Source: Carex sylvatica (Eukaryota; Streptophyta; Magnoliopsida; Poales; Cyperaceae). Taken from it: a stretch of DNA of 41,131 bases. The notes under the pieces are model-generated. The model did not search any database. It was not told the DNA's origin and saw nothing but the letters and a program-made list of their open reading frames with translations. The DNA lies in contig CAXKVR010000207.1 of the NCBI GenBank assembly GCA_964058845.1, positions 1-41,131 of the forward strand, in the 5' to 3' direction. The position numbers and the translations under genes are program-made. This document shows positions 1 through 13,395 of this stretch, piece after piece. Each line of letters begins with the position of its first letter. Position 1 is the first letter of the stretch.

Positions 1-338
1 AACAAACGGAGGTAATTAATTCATAGCCCTATAATAATCTTTAGCTCTATTAAATTGCCCGACCACCAAAACCAAAAAAAGAAAATAAAATAAAAAGGAA
101 AAAACCTCCTTTTTCTCGACTCGTGTACTCCAACCCAACCCCGCCTCCACCCTCTCTCTGATCCATTCGAGGCCGCGTTGGATCTCTGAAGAGAAAGCTC
201 GTTCTAGGGTTTTGCTTAGAGCTGGTGCCTTGTCACAGTCGTGCAACAGTCGAACCCTAGATCCGTGTAGGAGCGGGTTTTAGGTTGAAGTTGTAAAATT
301 TGGGGATTTTGCTCGCTTGATTTGCGATTTCTGGCAAG
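1..338 (+). promoter_or_regulatory. 5' flank and leader of the SAPS-domain gene
   Basis: About 340 bases precede the chosen start codon at 339. They are rich in A and CT runs and carry telo-box-like AGGGTTT/AACCCTAG motifs near 206-213 and 253-260, which are common in leaders and proximal promoters of plant housekeeping genes. No other gene is supported here; a 76-codon reverse frame has no recognisable content. The transcription start cannot be placed from sequence alone. Confidence 0.4.
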
Positions 339-3300
339 ATGTTCTGGCGTATGACTGGGTTATCGACGGCCTCGCCAGTAAGTTCTCGAGCTATTACACT
401 CTCGCAACTTTTGATTTTTTTTTTCTCTGTCAGGCTAGATGTTTATTTTTTATTTTTATACGTTTGACTAGCAGAAGCATGTACTTCGCTGTGAATAGTA
501 GTAATTTTAATTTTTTTTCTGAAGTAACTAGTTATTTTTTGGGGGGGTTTCATCTTTACTTGATGTCATCGGTGTTAAAACTTTTAGCACCGCCCTATTA
601 CAACATATTGAATAGTTACCTGTTTGTGGGTTGAAAGTGAATTGAGAGTGACACCACGCTGCTGTGCTTTTATTTGAGTTATTTTTTTCTATCTGGCTTG
701 GTGTATCTGTTCCCAAATAAATAAAATCAGAAATCCTTATATGTGATCTTTAACTTTTTTTGATCAAACAATTGGAACCTATTTTACAGCCATAAACTTT
801 GGCCTGGGGCTAAAAGCTAGATGTTTTATGTTGAGAAAGGGTCAATATGAGAAATCTCTTACTCATTTGACCACTAGAGAAGAATTGTTTTCCTTCATAT
901 ATAAGCACGGTAGCATGCAAGCTCGCTGACAAGAGAAATCTGATTATTACTGTTGCTTTTGCTTGCTACTTCATATGATTTGCAAGATTTTATTCCCATA
1001 ATGAAAAATAATGGCTTAAATGTCCTCTCCATAATCCATAACAGAGTTTCTTGCAAGGAGTTTTGATCATAAAACCTACTCTTTGCTTTTTGCACATTGA
1101 AACAGTGGGTTTATTGTCATGTGTTACAGGTGGATAGTATATTAGACAAGGAAAGCTTCACACTCGAAGAACTTCTTGATGAAGATGACGTTATTCAAGA
1201 ATGCAAAGCTTTGAACACCCGTCTCATCAACTTGTACTGCCTCTCTCTCCGTCTCTCTCATCCCCACCCCTGTGGTTGTGTCTGTGTTTGTGTACAATAC
1301 AAAACTTAATTAGCCAAATTCACGTGGTTTTATTTGCTGCATTTGAAAAAGAGCACACCACATTTTCTTAGGTCGTGAGCAACCAGTACTGTATGAGTTA
1401 CTGTACAAAAAATGATAAACTGCCTGTGACTTTTGTACCCTTAACTTTATGTTTTTGTGTATATGATCCTTTTGTAACTGCCAGTTTGAAAGTTTGCGCT
1501 TAATCCTTATGTTCCATTTAGCTTATGGTAGTTTTTTACTTAAAAAAAGAAGTTTAATTATCATTATTGATAAATTGTCAGCATTTGAATATTCTTTACC
1601 CAGGCTATCTGATTGGATCATGTACAATTTATACAGCATGGCTTCCTTCGTGCTAACTATTGACATATCTTAGGGAATACAAAAAGAAGCTTTAAGACAA
1701 AACACTGTATAACTCTATCGAAAATAGCTACATTACCAGACATTATACAAATCATGCTGGTTGACCTTTTTTTTTTTCATTTTATATTTTTTATCATGCA
1801 GTTTGAGAGATAGAGCACAAGTAGAGAAGCTACTTAGATACATTGTAGAAGAATCGCCTGAAGATGCTGAGAAGAAGCAATCTTTCAAGTACTCTCCGCC
1901 AGCTGGCCATTTAATTTGATTTAATTATATTTTACAGTTCCCGTTGAGGTATAATATGCATAATTTTTTCCTCTGTCATGCAGGTTCCCTTTCATAGCTT
2001 GTGAGATATTCACTTGCGAGATTGATATCATTCTGAGAACCTTAGTAGAGGATGAAGAGGTTAAATTTTTTGTATTGATCATCATTATCTTTAGGACTGA
2101 CTTCCTGTATGCCAATGCAAATGTCAAAATATCAATTACAACTATGCAAAACAAGAAGTTTGCATAAATATTTACGCAAGTAAAGAAAAATGCTTCATAC
2201 CTCTCAAAACTATCCCTTACAGAATGATTTTCATATTATTAGAAAGACAGGTGAGGGGTGGGGCATGTTTTATGTTTTAAGAGGGAAAATGAAGTATATC
2301 TCTTTCTGTAATGGATTTTTTGCAGGTTCATCATGAAATTGTTACTGTTATTTCATTAAATTCTACCTAACTCTTCATTCATGGGATTGAAATAATTCTG
2401 GCTAACCCTCCTTTCATGGATTTGTTTGCAGCTGATGGATTTGTTATTCTCCTTTTTGAAGCCTGACCATACACACAGCGCTCTATTGTCTGGTTATTTT
2501 AGTAAGGTAATACATACACTATTTGATTGGCCTCGTGATGTTTTAGGTCATAGTTTTTACTTCAGTCTTCCTTTCTTCTGGTGCCAGGTGGTCATATGCT
2601 TGATGATCCGCAAGGCAACCCCTCTTATGAACTATGTTCAGGTATTCATCTGAAATGATAACACATTTAACAAAAATATATCACTCACAGTGAAAGCACT
2701 TTCTGAAGTGAATATGTGAATTTATATTAGTTTGTACTTTAACACACAATCTTGATGTGAAGCTCATTACATTATTCCTTTGTTTAGGGACATCAAGAGA
2801 TAATAACACAGCTTGTTGACCTCATTGGTATTACATCCATGATGGAGGTAAGCTTTTTAGAATCTTTTAGTTAATATTGTACTGTCTATGCAAAATAACA
2901 CCCATCACCTGTCATGCTTGCAGCTAAATTTCCATCAAATTTTCAAACTGCAAACTAAACTCAGCTTTTAGACTCGTTGTAATGGAAAAATTACATCTAA
3001 GTGCATATTCAAATATAATCGATCCTATTCAAAGTAATTCAGTTTAGCTGCTAAGGATCATAAAATGTCCACAGACATAGCAGATTTGACTTGATCAGTG
3101 ACTTAGGTTCTATTGTTGAGTGTGATTTGCAGATGACACATAAATTTTAGTGGTAGTTGTAAAATATGTTGGAGGGTGTAATTTCAAGGCAAACAAAGGT
3201 ATTGCAAGTTTGCATCTACCTTATTAAGGAATTATTAAAGAATTTTGTGTTGTCTTGAAATTCCAATATAGTTTGAACAAATTTAAAATAGTCCTTTCAT

Positions 3301-6300
3301 GTATGCCGAAGCAAGGCTTTTTGCTATAGTATCACAATGATATAGGATTAATGACATAATTTTTTGTAAAATGAATCTGAATCTTTTTTTTTTCTTATCG
3401 AAAAGCATTATAAATAAATTTAGGTTTGTCTTTTAGGACTTTTTTGGTTCTGATGGCAGCATTGTAGGGGGGTCATGTATCCTTCTACTTGCATTGTCCT
3501 TGCCTTGTTGTTTTCTCCAAGTGTGGGGCCTTTTTGCAAATGTTAACAATATAAAGCTTTTTCTGCAATATATGGACAATGTATAGGTTTTTATACTTTT
3601 TTCTTATATTTCGTGTGATTTTTGACATATTTTGGAAACAGGTATTGCTTAGATTAATTGGTGCTGATGAGACTATGTACACTGGCTCTTCTGAAACAAT
3701 GAAATGGTTAGAAGATACCAACGTGCTTGACTTGATTGTTGAAAAGTTTAGCTCTTCGGTATGGCCTTATCTCTCTCTCTATCTCTTTATTAAAAACATA
3801 ATGCTCCGTTTACATATTATTCAATTTAGTCTAATTTTTGTGTTATCTGCTTAAGAGGGGTTGTTTTTTTAATATCTGACTGAAGGGAACATTGTTTTAG
3901 TCTCTCAATATTGTATAAATTTGACTGTTCAATTGTATTTGCAAAATTGATTGTCTCGGTTTCTTCTCGTTTAAGAGAGAACTATGTTCCTGGACCCAAT
4001 ATTGAAGGTGAATTAGTATGTTTGGATTACTGAATTAAGGTAAAGATTGTCATGTTTTTCTAACACCAAGTGCTCGTGGTTGTGAGTTCTTTTGGGCAAC
4101 TACTGGCCAATATGTTTTCTTTGATCCTTATTAAAACGTTGAGTACTTGATATTTGCTCCTTAAAAAGCCCACAAATCCATTTCATATGTATGGATTCCC
4201 TCTTAGGTTGCTATTATATAGGTCCTGTTGCCTACTTGTATGTTGGTATCTCAATTCCGTCATGGATCAGGTAAGGGTACAGCATCCATCATAATTGCCT
4301 TGTACTGGACTGTAAGGCCCAGGAATGCCTATTTGATGCTGGTCAGTATACACATTTTTTACCTGATTCTTTCCCAAGGACTTTGTTGCCCGGTACCTGT
4401 ACAGAGATGAATGATTCTGCTGTTCTCCAATCAATTCTTATTTTTTTTAAACCCATCTAAAAAATAGGGATCTCCTGAAGTGCATGCTAATGCAGCAGAG
4501 ATACTCTGTGCAATAACCCGCTATGCGCCTCCAGCTCTTGCATCCAAGATTTCCAGTCCAAGGTATATTTCTTTTACTTTTGATATGTGCAAGAATTTTA
4601 TTTGCAACCAAAAGATAGACCAAATTTTAGCAGCTACTCTAATGTCGGTATTTCCAGTCCAAGTTATATTTCGAGGGAGATGCTTGATTGAGATTTTTTT
4701 GGTTTATCTTAAAAGATTTTTCAGATCTATTGTTTTCGATCATAATATCTTCCTGTTTGTATTTTTTGGAGTTCCGTATCTGATTTTTCATATGCTAACT
4801 TTATTTCAGTTTTGTGGGGAGATTGTTTCACCATGCTCTTGAAGATTCCAGACCTAAATCGGTACTGGTACACTCGCTGTCGGTTTGCATATCATTGCTA
4901 GATCCTAAGAGGCTCGCCTCGGCGTCTTACCAGGCATATAGAAGCAACCTTTCTCATGGTACAGTTGTTACGGCAAGCCCTGAGACGGTTGATGGGATGC
5001 TCAGTAGTCTAGGTATATTTTATTTTGTAATTGGCCTCTTAATTTGCAAATTAACTCGAGCTTTCATTTTGTTTGCAATTAGTATCTGAACATTAAATAT
5101 TTTCGGGTAAAGAGCCAGCAGAGTGGCACTGAACTGACAAAGTCAACCGTGCACTTGAAGGTTATCATAAAATAAAAGAGATCAATATTTTCTTAATATG
5201 AAAACAGAAAAAGATGAGTGCAACAATTTTTTTTTGCATTCAACTGAAATGGCTAGAAAATTACTAGTTGTCTCTGCTGCTACTTTAATACTTTTAAATG
5301 TTTTCTGGATTTTCAGGAGACTTGTTGAAGTTACTGGAGATCTCTTCAAATGAAAGCACCTTGCCTACAACATATGGCCACCTCCAGCCACCCTTCGGAA
5401 AACACCGTTTGAAAGTAAGCATACAAGTTTTGAACTAGTTGTTTCTGAAGAAATTTTATGTTCCTTTACAAACCTCAAAATTTTTGTATCTTTCCTAATG
5501 AGAAAAAAATCTTAATGCGCATTAGTGTATATTCATGATAATACTGGGTATGGCAGGGATTATGTATGAGATGTTATTGATGTCTTTTCAGGACCATATG
5601 AAATGTTCTTTTGTTGTTTTCAATGTTTGCTTCCTATTTGGTTTAAATAAAATGTTTCTTTATCAGGTTGTTGAGTTCATATCGGTTTTGTTGACAATCG
5701 GTAGTGAATCAGCTGAAAAGGAACTTGTTCAGCAGGGAGCAATTAAACGGGTCATTGATTTATTTTTTGAGTAAGAAATATTGATTGGTTTTGTTCCATC
5801 TACTTCTACCACCACCTCCTCTCTCCACTTTATGAATCCTTTTCATTAAAAAAGTCAAACACTAGTTTACTTGTTTGTTTATCATTAATTTGGTCATTTA
5901 CTGATTAGCTGTTAAAAATGCAGGTACCCGTTCAACAATTTCCTACACCACCATGTAGAGAACATCCTGGTGTCATGCTTAGAGAGCAACAAGAACCTAC
6001 TCATTGACCATGTCTTAGTTGACTGTAAACTTGTTGACAAAATTCTTAATTCAGAGAAGAATCCTACTCTCTCAACTGACCCTTCAAAGGTTATAGATTT
6101 TTTTCTGACTCTTAAAGCAAACGTTTATATACAGGACTGGTTTGATGTATATTTCTGTAAAAAGCAGTTGCCCAGAAAGGTGCGCACCATATTGTCTTTG
6201 TGGAACTTAACAATTAAGCATTCAAAATTTGTATGCCATGTGCAATTATTCCTACTTTGATACCTGAACTATCCTCATTTTCTATTTGCTGCACAACTAC

Positions 6301-9300
6301 AGGTGAACTGAGTTTATGGGTGATTTTTCTCATATTTGAAAAGAAAAAATAATTGAAAGCTTTGTGCCTGCAGTTCAATAGGTTCATAAAATTTTTGCTG
6401 TTAACATTTTATAGGAAATCACATCTGATCTTTCTCCTAAATTTCTAAATATCATATTACAATTAAATATATTTTTCTTTTTAAAAATTTAAAATGATTA
6501 TTTGTGTAGCCAACAATACCGACGGAGGGAAAAGTACTTCCAAAGATAGGTAATACTGGTCACATGACAAGAATTGCAAACAAGCTTGTCCAGTTATTCA
6601 ATAGCAACAGTACTATTCAGACCCATTTACAGGTTTGCCTTCTCTTTCCCCTTTTTTTTTAAAAGAGCTCAAGTGAGACTATTTAGAGTGCTTATTTGTT
6701 CTGATTTTGGCTGAACAGGAGAACAGTGAGTGGTCAGAATGGCTGACTAATGTTTTGTTAAAGAAGAATGAACTAGAAAATGTTTATCAGTGGGCTTGCG
6801 GGTGAGTTTCTCCTTTTCCAATATATTATGGTTTTGTTTTGTATAACTTGAGGACGCTTACAATATAGTCTTCCCTGAAATCTTATTACACCTTATAATT
6901 GTTTGTGTATGAAGTTAGCAACTGAATCCTAGAAACCTCAAAAGACTCTATAAACATGTAAGAGGCATGAAAGTTTATTTTATGCTTTTAGTTTTAAAAA
7001 ACATGAAGAGTTATTTATCTCTATGTACTTGATTTGTCAAATGACTGTTATATTCCCAACAAAAGACCCTTGACCTTTTCCCAAAATACTGACATGGGAA
7101 CTCAATGTGTGGTATGTGTTGGCAAAGCAAGAGCTATCCTATTGATAGAATTTATGCACAGACATTCTTTGAAGTGGTTTTTGCCCTTTACTTTCTTAAG
7201 AAATTGGGGAAGTAAAGTTTACACGCTATTAAGATACATGCAATATCTTGTCATGTGTACGATTCAACTTCAACCTAGTACCTTTCTTAGTTTTTAATAT
7301 TCCTTTTGTCAGACGACCAACATCATTGCATAATGCTGGGAGAGATAGCGACGAGGAGGACATGCGGGACCGTGACTATGATGTAGCGGCTCTTGCTAAC
7401 AACCTCAGCCAGGCCTTCCGCTATGGCATCTATTCCAATGATGACATTGAAGAGGTCTCTTCTTTTCATCTTATTTTACTTTCTTGTGTTACCTTGTTTT
7501 GCTTAACTTCTCTACTGATGGAACCTAAGCATGAAGCCGTTTGTACCCGAAGAAGCGTTGAACTTGCTTTTAATCAAGGCTTTTGTCGGAACCAATATCT
7601 GCATTTTTTATTTAGAATTATCATTTGTCTTTAGTGTCATCGGGTTAAGTTTATGCCTGTGTAACATGTGGTTTGGTTGATTCTTCCAGGGACAGGGGTC
7701 ACTTGATAGAGATGACGAGGTTTGTTTCTTTGTTCTTCTTTTGTATTAATTCTCCTTCTCTATCTTCTACTTTTTTTTTTAAATGGGGAATTGTGGAGGT
7801 GGCAATAGGTTGAGTTATGTTCTTGTGAGGAAGTTTCTGACATCTGACTGAATGACACAAGATTGCAAGTGTACCAAATTTGTTTTGTTTTGGATAAGAT
7901 ATTAGTTTTTGTTTGGCATGTTTCTCAATGCAAACTAAAATCGATCAAAATAATATTGGCTCAAGTAGGTTGGTTCTAACATGAATGTTACAGTTGAAGA
8001 AGTCCTGACCAATTCCATTGTGTGAGTATTAACCATGTTTGGTTGACTAGTATCAAGGTTACAATTGGAACTTGTACATAATCTGATGCCAATAGAAGTA
8101 CCAGTATAAGCCATTCCCGCAACACATAACTTATATCTGGCATTTATTGAAGTACTCATTACTGTTGTCGGAAGGATGGTACTGGTTTAGTATACCTTAA
8201 CCTGAACCATTTGAGAACGTGTGTTGTTAAGTCAATTTGGCTTGGGCTTTGTAGGCTGTATAAAATTCCGCATCTTATTATCAATTTTATTTTTAAATTG
8301 TTATCAGGATGTATATTTTGATGATGAATCAGCAGAGGTGGTGATATCCTCACTCCGTCTGAGTGATGATAATGACAGGTCTATTATCCTTTCTTAATTT
8401 AACCCTGTCAATTGTGAAGAAAAATAATGATAAACAAAATTAATCGGGGCTCTTTTTTTGCCCCTGCTTTCAGTTTTTCGTTTATGCCCCTGCAAGTTCA
8501 TTAATATCATGCATACCACAGCAAAACACAAATGGTACATCCCTGTAAAAGATGCCTGATGGCCCCATTGTTGTCCAACTCATTTTAATATTTCTTTGCA
8601 TTAAGTGAGCCAGAATTGAGGGGCAATTAGACAATTTTATGTGATGTAGATATCTCAATAGTTTTTGCAGGGTCGCGTGTGAAATTTTTTCAAATAGAAA
8701 TTATTTTGTACTGCGAAATAACCATATTAACTCTGCTGCAAAATGAGCTTAAGAAAAAGAGATCATGAAAGTGAAATAAAAACGGAAAAAATGTTGCTTG
8801 ACATTCCTGTTTGGTTCTTTATTTAACTATAAAAGATTATATAATTCTCAATGTTGATGGTTTTCTTCTTTTCATTTTGAATGGCAACAGTGGTTCTTTA
8901 TTCACAAACTCAAACTGGTTTGCATTTGAGGATGACCGGGGGGCAAGCTCCCTCACTTCCCCTTCTGACAACACAGCTGATGATGCCCCCACACAGATTG
9001 AAAAGGAAGAACAAGATAAAGAAGAAGAAGACGACGAAGAAGAAGAAGATACTTCTGATGAGGTTGTTCTTGACCATAATGACAAAGTCACTCCCCTCTT
9101 AGATGATGACATGGAGACCATTGTTTTGGGTAATGGCCCCACCAAAGAAACCAATGAAGATGACTCTGTGATGCCTGAATCGTCTTCCGTCGAACCTGAA
9201 GACAAATTGATTGTCCCGAATGGAGTTCTTGAAAATGAAACCATGAAAGAGGATGTGGTGGAAGCCTCACCTGATCCTGGATCTAACAAGAAAGATGAAG

Positions 9301-9368
9301 TAGCTGATATAGAAAAGGAAGCATCTCCAAAGATGGAACCGCAGGTGGGGAATGAAGTTTCAGCTTGA
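339..9368 (+). CDS. SAPS-domain (SIT4/PP6 phosphatase-associated) protein, 19 exons, 734 aa
   Basis: Coding exons: 339-377, 1130-1233, 1802-1888, 1984-2059, 2432-2506, 2588-2641, 2788-2847, 3642-3758, 4468-4562, 4810-5012, 5317-5414, 5667-5770, 5924-6089, 6510-6632, 6719-6801, 7313-7454, 7690-7719, 8308-8378, 8891-9368. All introns are GT-AG and the frame is continuous. The protein starts MFWRMTGLSTASP and contains family hallmarks such as CEIFTCEID, HANAAEILCA, EDSRPKSVLV, FLHHHVEN, LANNLSQAFRYGIYSNDD and DVYFDDESAEVVISSLR. The SAPS domain fills roughly the first 500 residues as helical repeats; the last ~170 residues are acidic and low-complexity. Plant relatives (SAL proteins in Arabidopsis) are regulatory partners of PP6-type phosphatases (FyPP1/3); the length is close to the usual ~750-800 aa. 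Exon 17 is only 30 nt. The donors of exons 4 and 13 are weak (GTTAAA, GTTATA). The introns (longest about 790 bp) hold nothing I can identify. The start is the conserved MFWRM. Confidence 0.93.
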
Positions 9369-10913
9369 ACCTTTTAGGTTTTGGGCCCCCAACTCAAGTT
9401 GTGGTAATCCATTTTGTGCCTTTGGAAGGAAAAAGGCGAAATTTAGTAATTTTGGCTGTCTTTTGGATTAGAACTTGTACAAAAGCCTCTCTCCTAACCT
9501 TGTCATCACGGCGTCTTTATGTAGTTGTTTTCTTTTTTTTTTCTTTTTCATTTTCGTCGGTAACTTTCTTGACCAATTTTTAATTTTTGATATTTGTTTT
9601 TTTGGATTCGCCTTTTTTTTTTTTTTTTGAAATTAATTGGTGCCAGTCTTACTAGTGGGACAGTCTATTGTAGTGTTGTCTTATGAAAACAGCTGATGCA
9701 TTGGATAATAACTGTGGATGGAACATATAAATTTAGGGCCTCTATCATTTAAGTTCTTAAGACTTCAATATTTGATTCCTTTTTACAGAACTGTATTAGT
9801 TCTGGGAATTTTTTTGTTTATTATGTTTGTTGGCATTGTAATTTTGTTGTCAAGTATTGAACATGGTAGAGACGTACTAGGTGGTGCTTTTTCCATGACG
9901 GTTTTGAAATTAACAGTTTTTAAGTAAATATCTGGCATACGATGCAATAATGTGCCAAGGGTTCATTTTAATTTACACCTGATAAATATCGTCAGAAAAA
10001 AGTTCATACTAGATTTTGTGGGTTGCAGTATGTCTTTATCGCAATTGAAGTCAATTTAACCGGCTTAACGCTATGAGAAACAATACTGTACAATAAGTTC
10101 AATTGAAAACAAAATGATTGTTAGAATTAATTGCTACGATACATATCTAGTGAAGCACAATCAGCATTACTCGCTTCAAAATAGCAAAATATCTAGTGAA
10201 GCACAATAGCAAATGATTATTTGAGACGATTTCGTTTCGGTTTTCTTTAATATCTTACTAAACATATGCGAGGAAACACATGTATCTAGATAATACATCT
10301 AATTATTCAAAATTTTGTATCGTTTCAAACTTTCAATAGCTCGGATTTGGTTCTACTTCTCTGAATATTAGGAAAAATGAATATGCAAGGAGGTGAAAAA
10401 GACTTGAACGAACTTCAAACTTGAGTGGATCGTGATTCCCATATATGCTAGTTTACTAATAGACTAACAGAAAAAGCGAAATTACATGTTTTGAATTGTT
10501 TTACATGATTCAAGCCAGAACATCATTTGATCTTATCATAAAAAAAGTCGTGCTTGAATTTGCTAATAAGTTCTTTGATACACTGAGAAACCACCTTGGT
10601 TTATTGGCTAAGATAAAGATAATGGCCTCTATGTTGAAAATTGCTGGTTAGGTTAGAATATTTCTTATGGATATTAAAGTTAAAAGGTGATCTCCATCTT
10701 TTACAAGAAAAGTTCCTTGATAGCATGCTTAAAAGTGGAGCTCCGGTTGCACAATTTTAGGCATTGCATCTTACGAGAACCACGTATAAAACATTGGAAT
10801 ATGTTTTCCTTGCACAAAATTCTGACCCATCTTGATGTGAAGGATGTCAAGTAATGAAAATAAACTCAACTGCTGAGATATCGGTTCAAATTTTACAACA
10901 GCCACTCAATCAA
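9369..10913. other. 3' flank of SAPS gene and intergenic DNA
   Basis: This holds the 3'UTR of the SAPS gene, with long T runs near 9530-9630, followed by AT-rich DNA with no supported gene. A frame at 9718-9927 has hydrophobic, low-complexity content and resembles no family. The poly(A) site could not be fixed. A short phrase with CAAAATATCTAGTGAAGCAC recurs around 10147-10202, a minor local duplication. Confidence 0.5.
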
Positions 10914-12141
10914 GATGGGGAAAAGAAAGAGAACATGCCAAATTGCCAATCTTTAGCCTACAGTAAAGCTCCAATTCCCAATGTAAAAACATTCTCCATC
11001 ATGTCAGGATGTTCAGCAATATGGTGAGAGAGGAATAGTCGCATCTTCTTACAACTAACAAAAGGAAGGTGTGTGCTGGTAGATGAAACTGCCATGGAGG
11101 TTACTGAGTGTGACAGGATTGCTAACAGGATATATACAAGTATCTAGGAGGGTACGGAAATTGTGCTTTTGGGATGTTATTGCCACCTATGTAATATAAT
11201 TCTCTTACATTGGCATTTGAAACCTTTATTTTCTCTTTCATGCAATATGTTAGTTGGCATTTCACCATCTAACCTAAAAACATAAATGAAAAAAGAAACA
11301 GAAATTCTGTGCTTTGAATATCTGGTCTGTCAGATCAGCAAAGAACTGTTTCTGTGAATACTAATTAACAATCAGACAATATTTACTTTGATAGGAGCAG
11401 TCTGGTGAGTTTGAGCAAACTTAACAAAACCAAATACAAATCAGTCAGTGACTTGAACTTCTGAACTGGTTGTTGCTCATGCTGACTGGCAGTATATTTT
11501 GCTTCTTCTTTTTAAATTAAACTAATGGATGGGGAAAGGAAAGAGTACATGTCAACTTGCCAATCTTTAAACTACAGTAAAGCTTCAATTCCCAATGTAA
11601 AAACATTCTCCATCATGTCAGGATGTTCCGCAATATGGAGAGACAGAAATAGTCATATTTTCTCATAACTAACAAAAGGAAGGTGTGTGCTGGTGGATGA
11701 AACTGCCATGAGGTTACTGAGTGGCAACATGATTGCTAACAGGATATATCCCAGTATCTTGGAGAGTATAGAAATTGTGTTTTTTGGGATGTTATTGCCC
11801 CTTAAAATTATATAATTCTCTTACAATGACATTTGAGAACCTTTAATTTCTCTTTCATGCAATATGTTAGTTGGCATTTCGCCATCTAACCTTAACAAAT
11901 AAAAGAAAAAGAAACAGAAACTCTGTGCTTCCAATATCTGGTCTGTCAGATCAGAAATGAACTGTTCCTGTGAATACTAATTAACAATCAGATAATATTT
12001 ACTTTGATGGAGCAGTCTGGTGAGTTTGACCAAACTTAACAAAACCAAATACAAATCAGTCGGTGACTTGGTGCTTCTGAACTGGTTATTGCTCATTGCT
12101 GTACTAGCATTATATTTTGATTTTTGAACTTACAACTGATG
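10914..12141 (+). repeat. ~614-bp direct tandem duplication (2 copies)
   Basis: Copy 1 spans about 10914-11527 and copy 2 about 11528-12141. Both begin at GATGGGG, and the same heptamer follows copy 2 at 12142. Shared landmarks are offset by 613-614 bp, for example CAGTAAAGCT at 10961 and 11574, and the phrase around CATTCTCCATCATGTCAGGA. Differences are scattered substitutions and small indels, so the duplication is not brand new. No coding capacity or terminal repeat was recognised in the unit; it may be part of an old transposon, but that is unproven. Confidence 0.85.
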
Positions 12142-12825
12142 GATGGGGTTGAACTAAGCAAGCATCAAATGACAATCTGAGCTCACACAAACTCTGAGCA
12201 ACACAAAACTAACCGATCCATAATATAAAAACGACTGGAAGACTGCAACCTGATCTGACCTGAAACCGGAACTGCCTGGCCCAACAAAATGGCCTCATCT
12301 GACTTGAAAAAAGGACGACACTCAATCACAACTCCTATTTAATTTCATTGATATAGTTACCCACAATGACCTAAACTGGGACAGAAACCTGAACCCGACC
12401 TGCACTAAAAAAATAAATTGGCGATGTACAACACGAGACCTGAAACGAGCTTTTGAGCGAGCTGAATATCCTAAGATCAAAGTTTGATCCAATGTCCTGA
12501 AATCAATTGATCTGAACCAACTCTGATTTGAACTGCCAATTTAACACATGGATACTAAGTTTGGGAATATTAAATGAAATGAAGAACTATCTGCCTTGTA
12601 CCTAGAATCATACAGGTAACCTGTCACAGAGAATATGCTAGGTTTTGTAGTTTGCATTTAGAAAATAAAGGAAAATTGAAAATATAACACCTTATTTCAA
12701 AGAGTCTAACCTCTATTATCTTAGCTTCAATAAAAAATAATAGGGAGGAAAGAAGGAAAATACACAACTCCAAAAAACGGAGCATTTGAAACAAATTATG
12801 TGTTACCTTCAAGCTAAATAGCTAC
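12142..12825. other. Intergenic DNA downstream of the NAA38-like gene
   Basis: This lies between the tandem duplication and the stop codon of the minus-strand LSM-fold gene, so its right part should include that gene's 3'UTR. The 12170-12560 part is unusually rich in CTGAAC/CCTGACC-like words, resembling degenerate repeat DNA, but no terminal repeats or reading frame support a specific element. The SAPS gene and the LSM-fold gene are convergent across this spacer. Confidence 0.4.
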
Positions 12826-13164
12826 CTAGCTAAGAGACATGAGAGACATCTTCTCTTCGATCGAGCAGTCAACATGGCATGAAGACCGGCATGCAGCCGG
12901 TATGAGAATAAGTCCGAGGCATCTTTGATCTGCCGGGCCAGGAGCAGATTTCGATGTGATTCTATACTCCACTGCCTCTTGCAGTATTATATTACCCTGC
13001 TTGTCTATACAATGAAACAACCCGAGGAAGTACCGGCCATCATTCACGCCAATCAGCATATGCCTATAGAGGAGCTTCTTCAGCTTGCCGACGAGTGGCG
13101 AGCTGTTGTTAGTCGACAGTTGGGTGTGTAATTCATCAATTTGTGAAACTTGTGCTTCTTCCAT
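12826..13164 (-). CDS. NAA38: LSM-fold protein, probable NatC auxiliary subunit NAA38-like, 112 aa
   Basis: This is a single coding exon read on the minus strand. The Sm1 region lies at about residues 29-66 (LKKLLYRHMLIGVNDGRYFL, then FHCIDKQGNIIL), and the Sm2 region at about 82-99 (CLGLILIPAACRSSCHVD). The Sm2 motif departs from the canonical RG-containing form, as in the LSMD1/NAA38 group rather than core Sm proteins. NAA38 is the small auxiliary subunit of the NatC N-terminal acetyltransferase in other eukaryotes. I start at the Met at 13162-13164 (MEEAQVSQID); the frame stays open 27 codons further upstream, but a 3' splice site (TTTCTCCTCAG ending at 13187) lies between, suggesting that the extension is intron. 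The first exon of the transcript was not located. A different LSM-like role cannot be excluded. Confidence 0.8.
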   Translation of the reverse strand: MEEAQVSQIDELHTQLSTNNSSPLVGKLKKLLYRHMLIGVNDGRYFLGLFHCIDKQGNIILQEAVEYRITSKSAPGPADQRCLGLILIPAACRSSCHVDCSIEEKMSLMSLS

Positions 13165-13171
13165 TTCTACC

Positions 13172-13395
13172 TGTTTTAAAGGACTCCTGAGGAGAAAACA
13201 ATCAGGTGAGCTAAGCTTTCTCATACTTATAAGGGGATAATTCATTTATACCCCTCAAAATTCTCAAAATAGTGCTTATACCCTGCTTTAAACAGCTCCT
13301 GAGGATAAAACAATTAAGTGAGCAAAGCTTTCTCATAATTACAAGGGGAGGATTCATTTATACCCCTCAATATTCTCAAAATAGTGCTTATTCCC
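13172..13395. repeat. 112-bp tandem duplication upstream of the NAA38-like gene
   Basis: Two head-to-tail copies, about 13172-13283 and 13284-13395, share landmarks at a 112-bp offset (CTCCTGAGGA at 13184 and 13296; ATTCATTTATACCCCTCAA; TCTCAAAATAGTGCTTAT). On the minus strand each copy carries a TTTTCTCCTCAG- or TTTTATCCTCAG-like 3' splice-site sequence, ending at about 13187 and 13299. The copy nearest the start codon is the likely acceptor of a 5'UTR intron. Confidence 0.85.

Noticed and set aside
8837..9289. 150-codon minus-strand frame opposite SAPS exon 19
   Set aside because: It is a serine-rich mirror of the acidic sense coding sequence; the sense frame completes the SAPS protein.
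13165..13245. 27-codon N-terminal extension of the NAA38-like protein
   Set aside because: It crosses a good 3' splice site at 13187 and a duplicated non-coding repeat; MEEAQ fits the family better.
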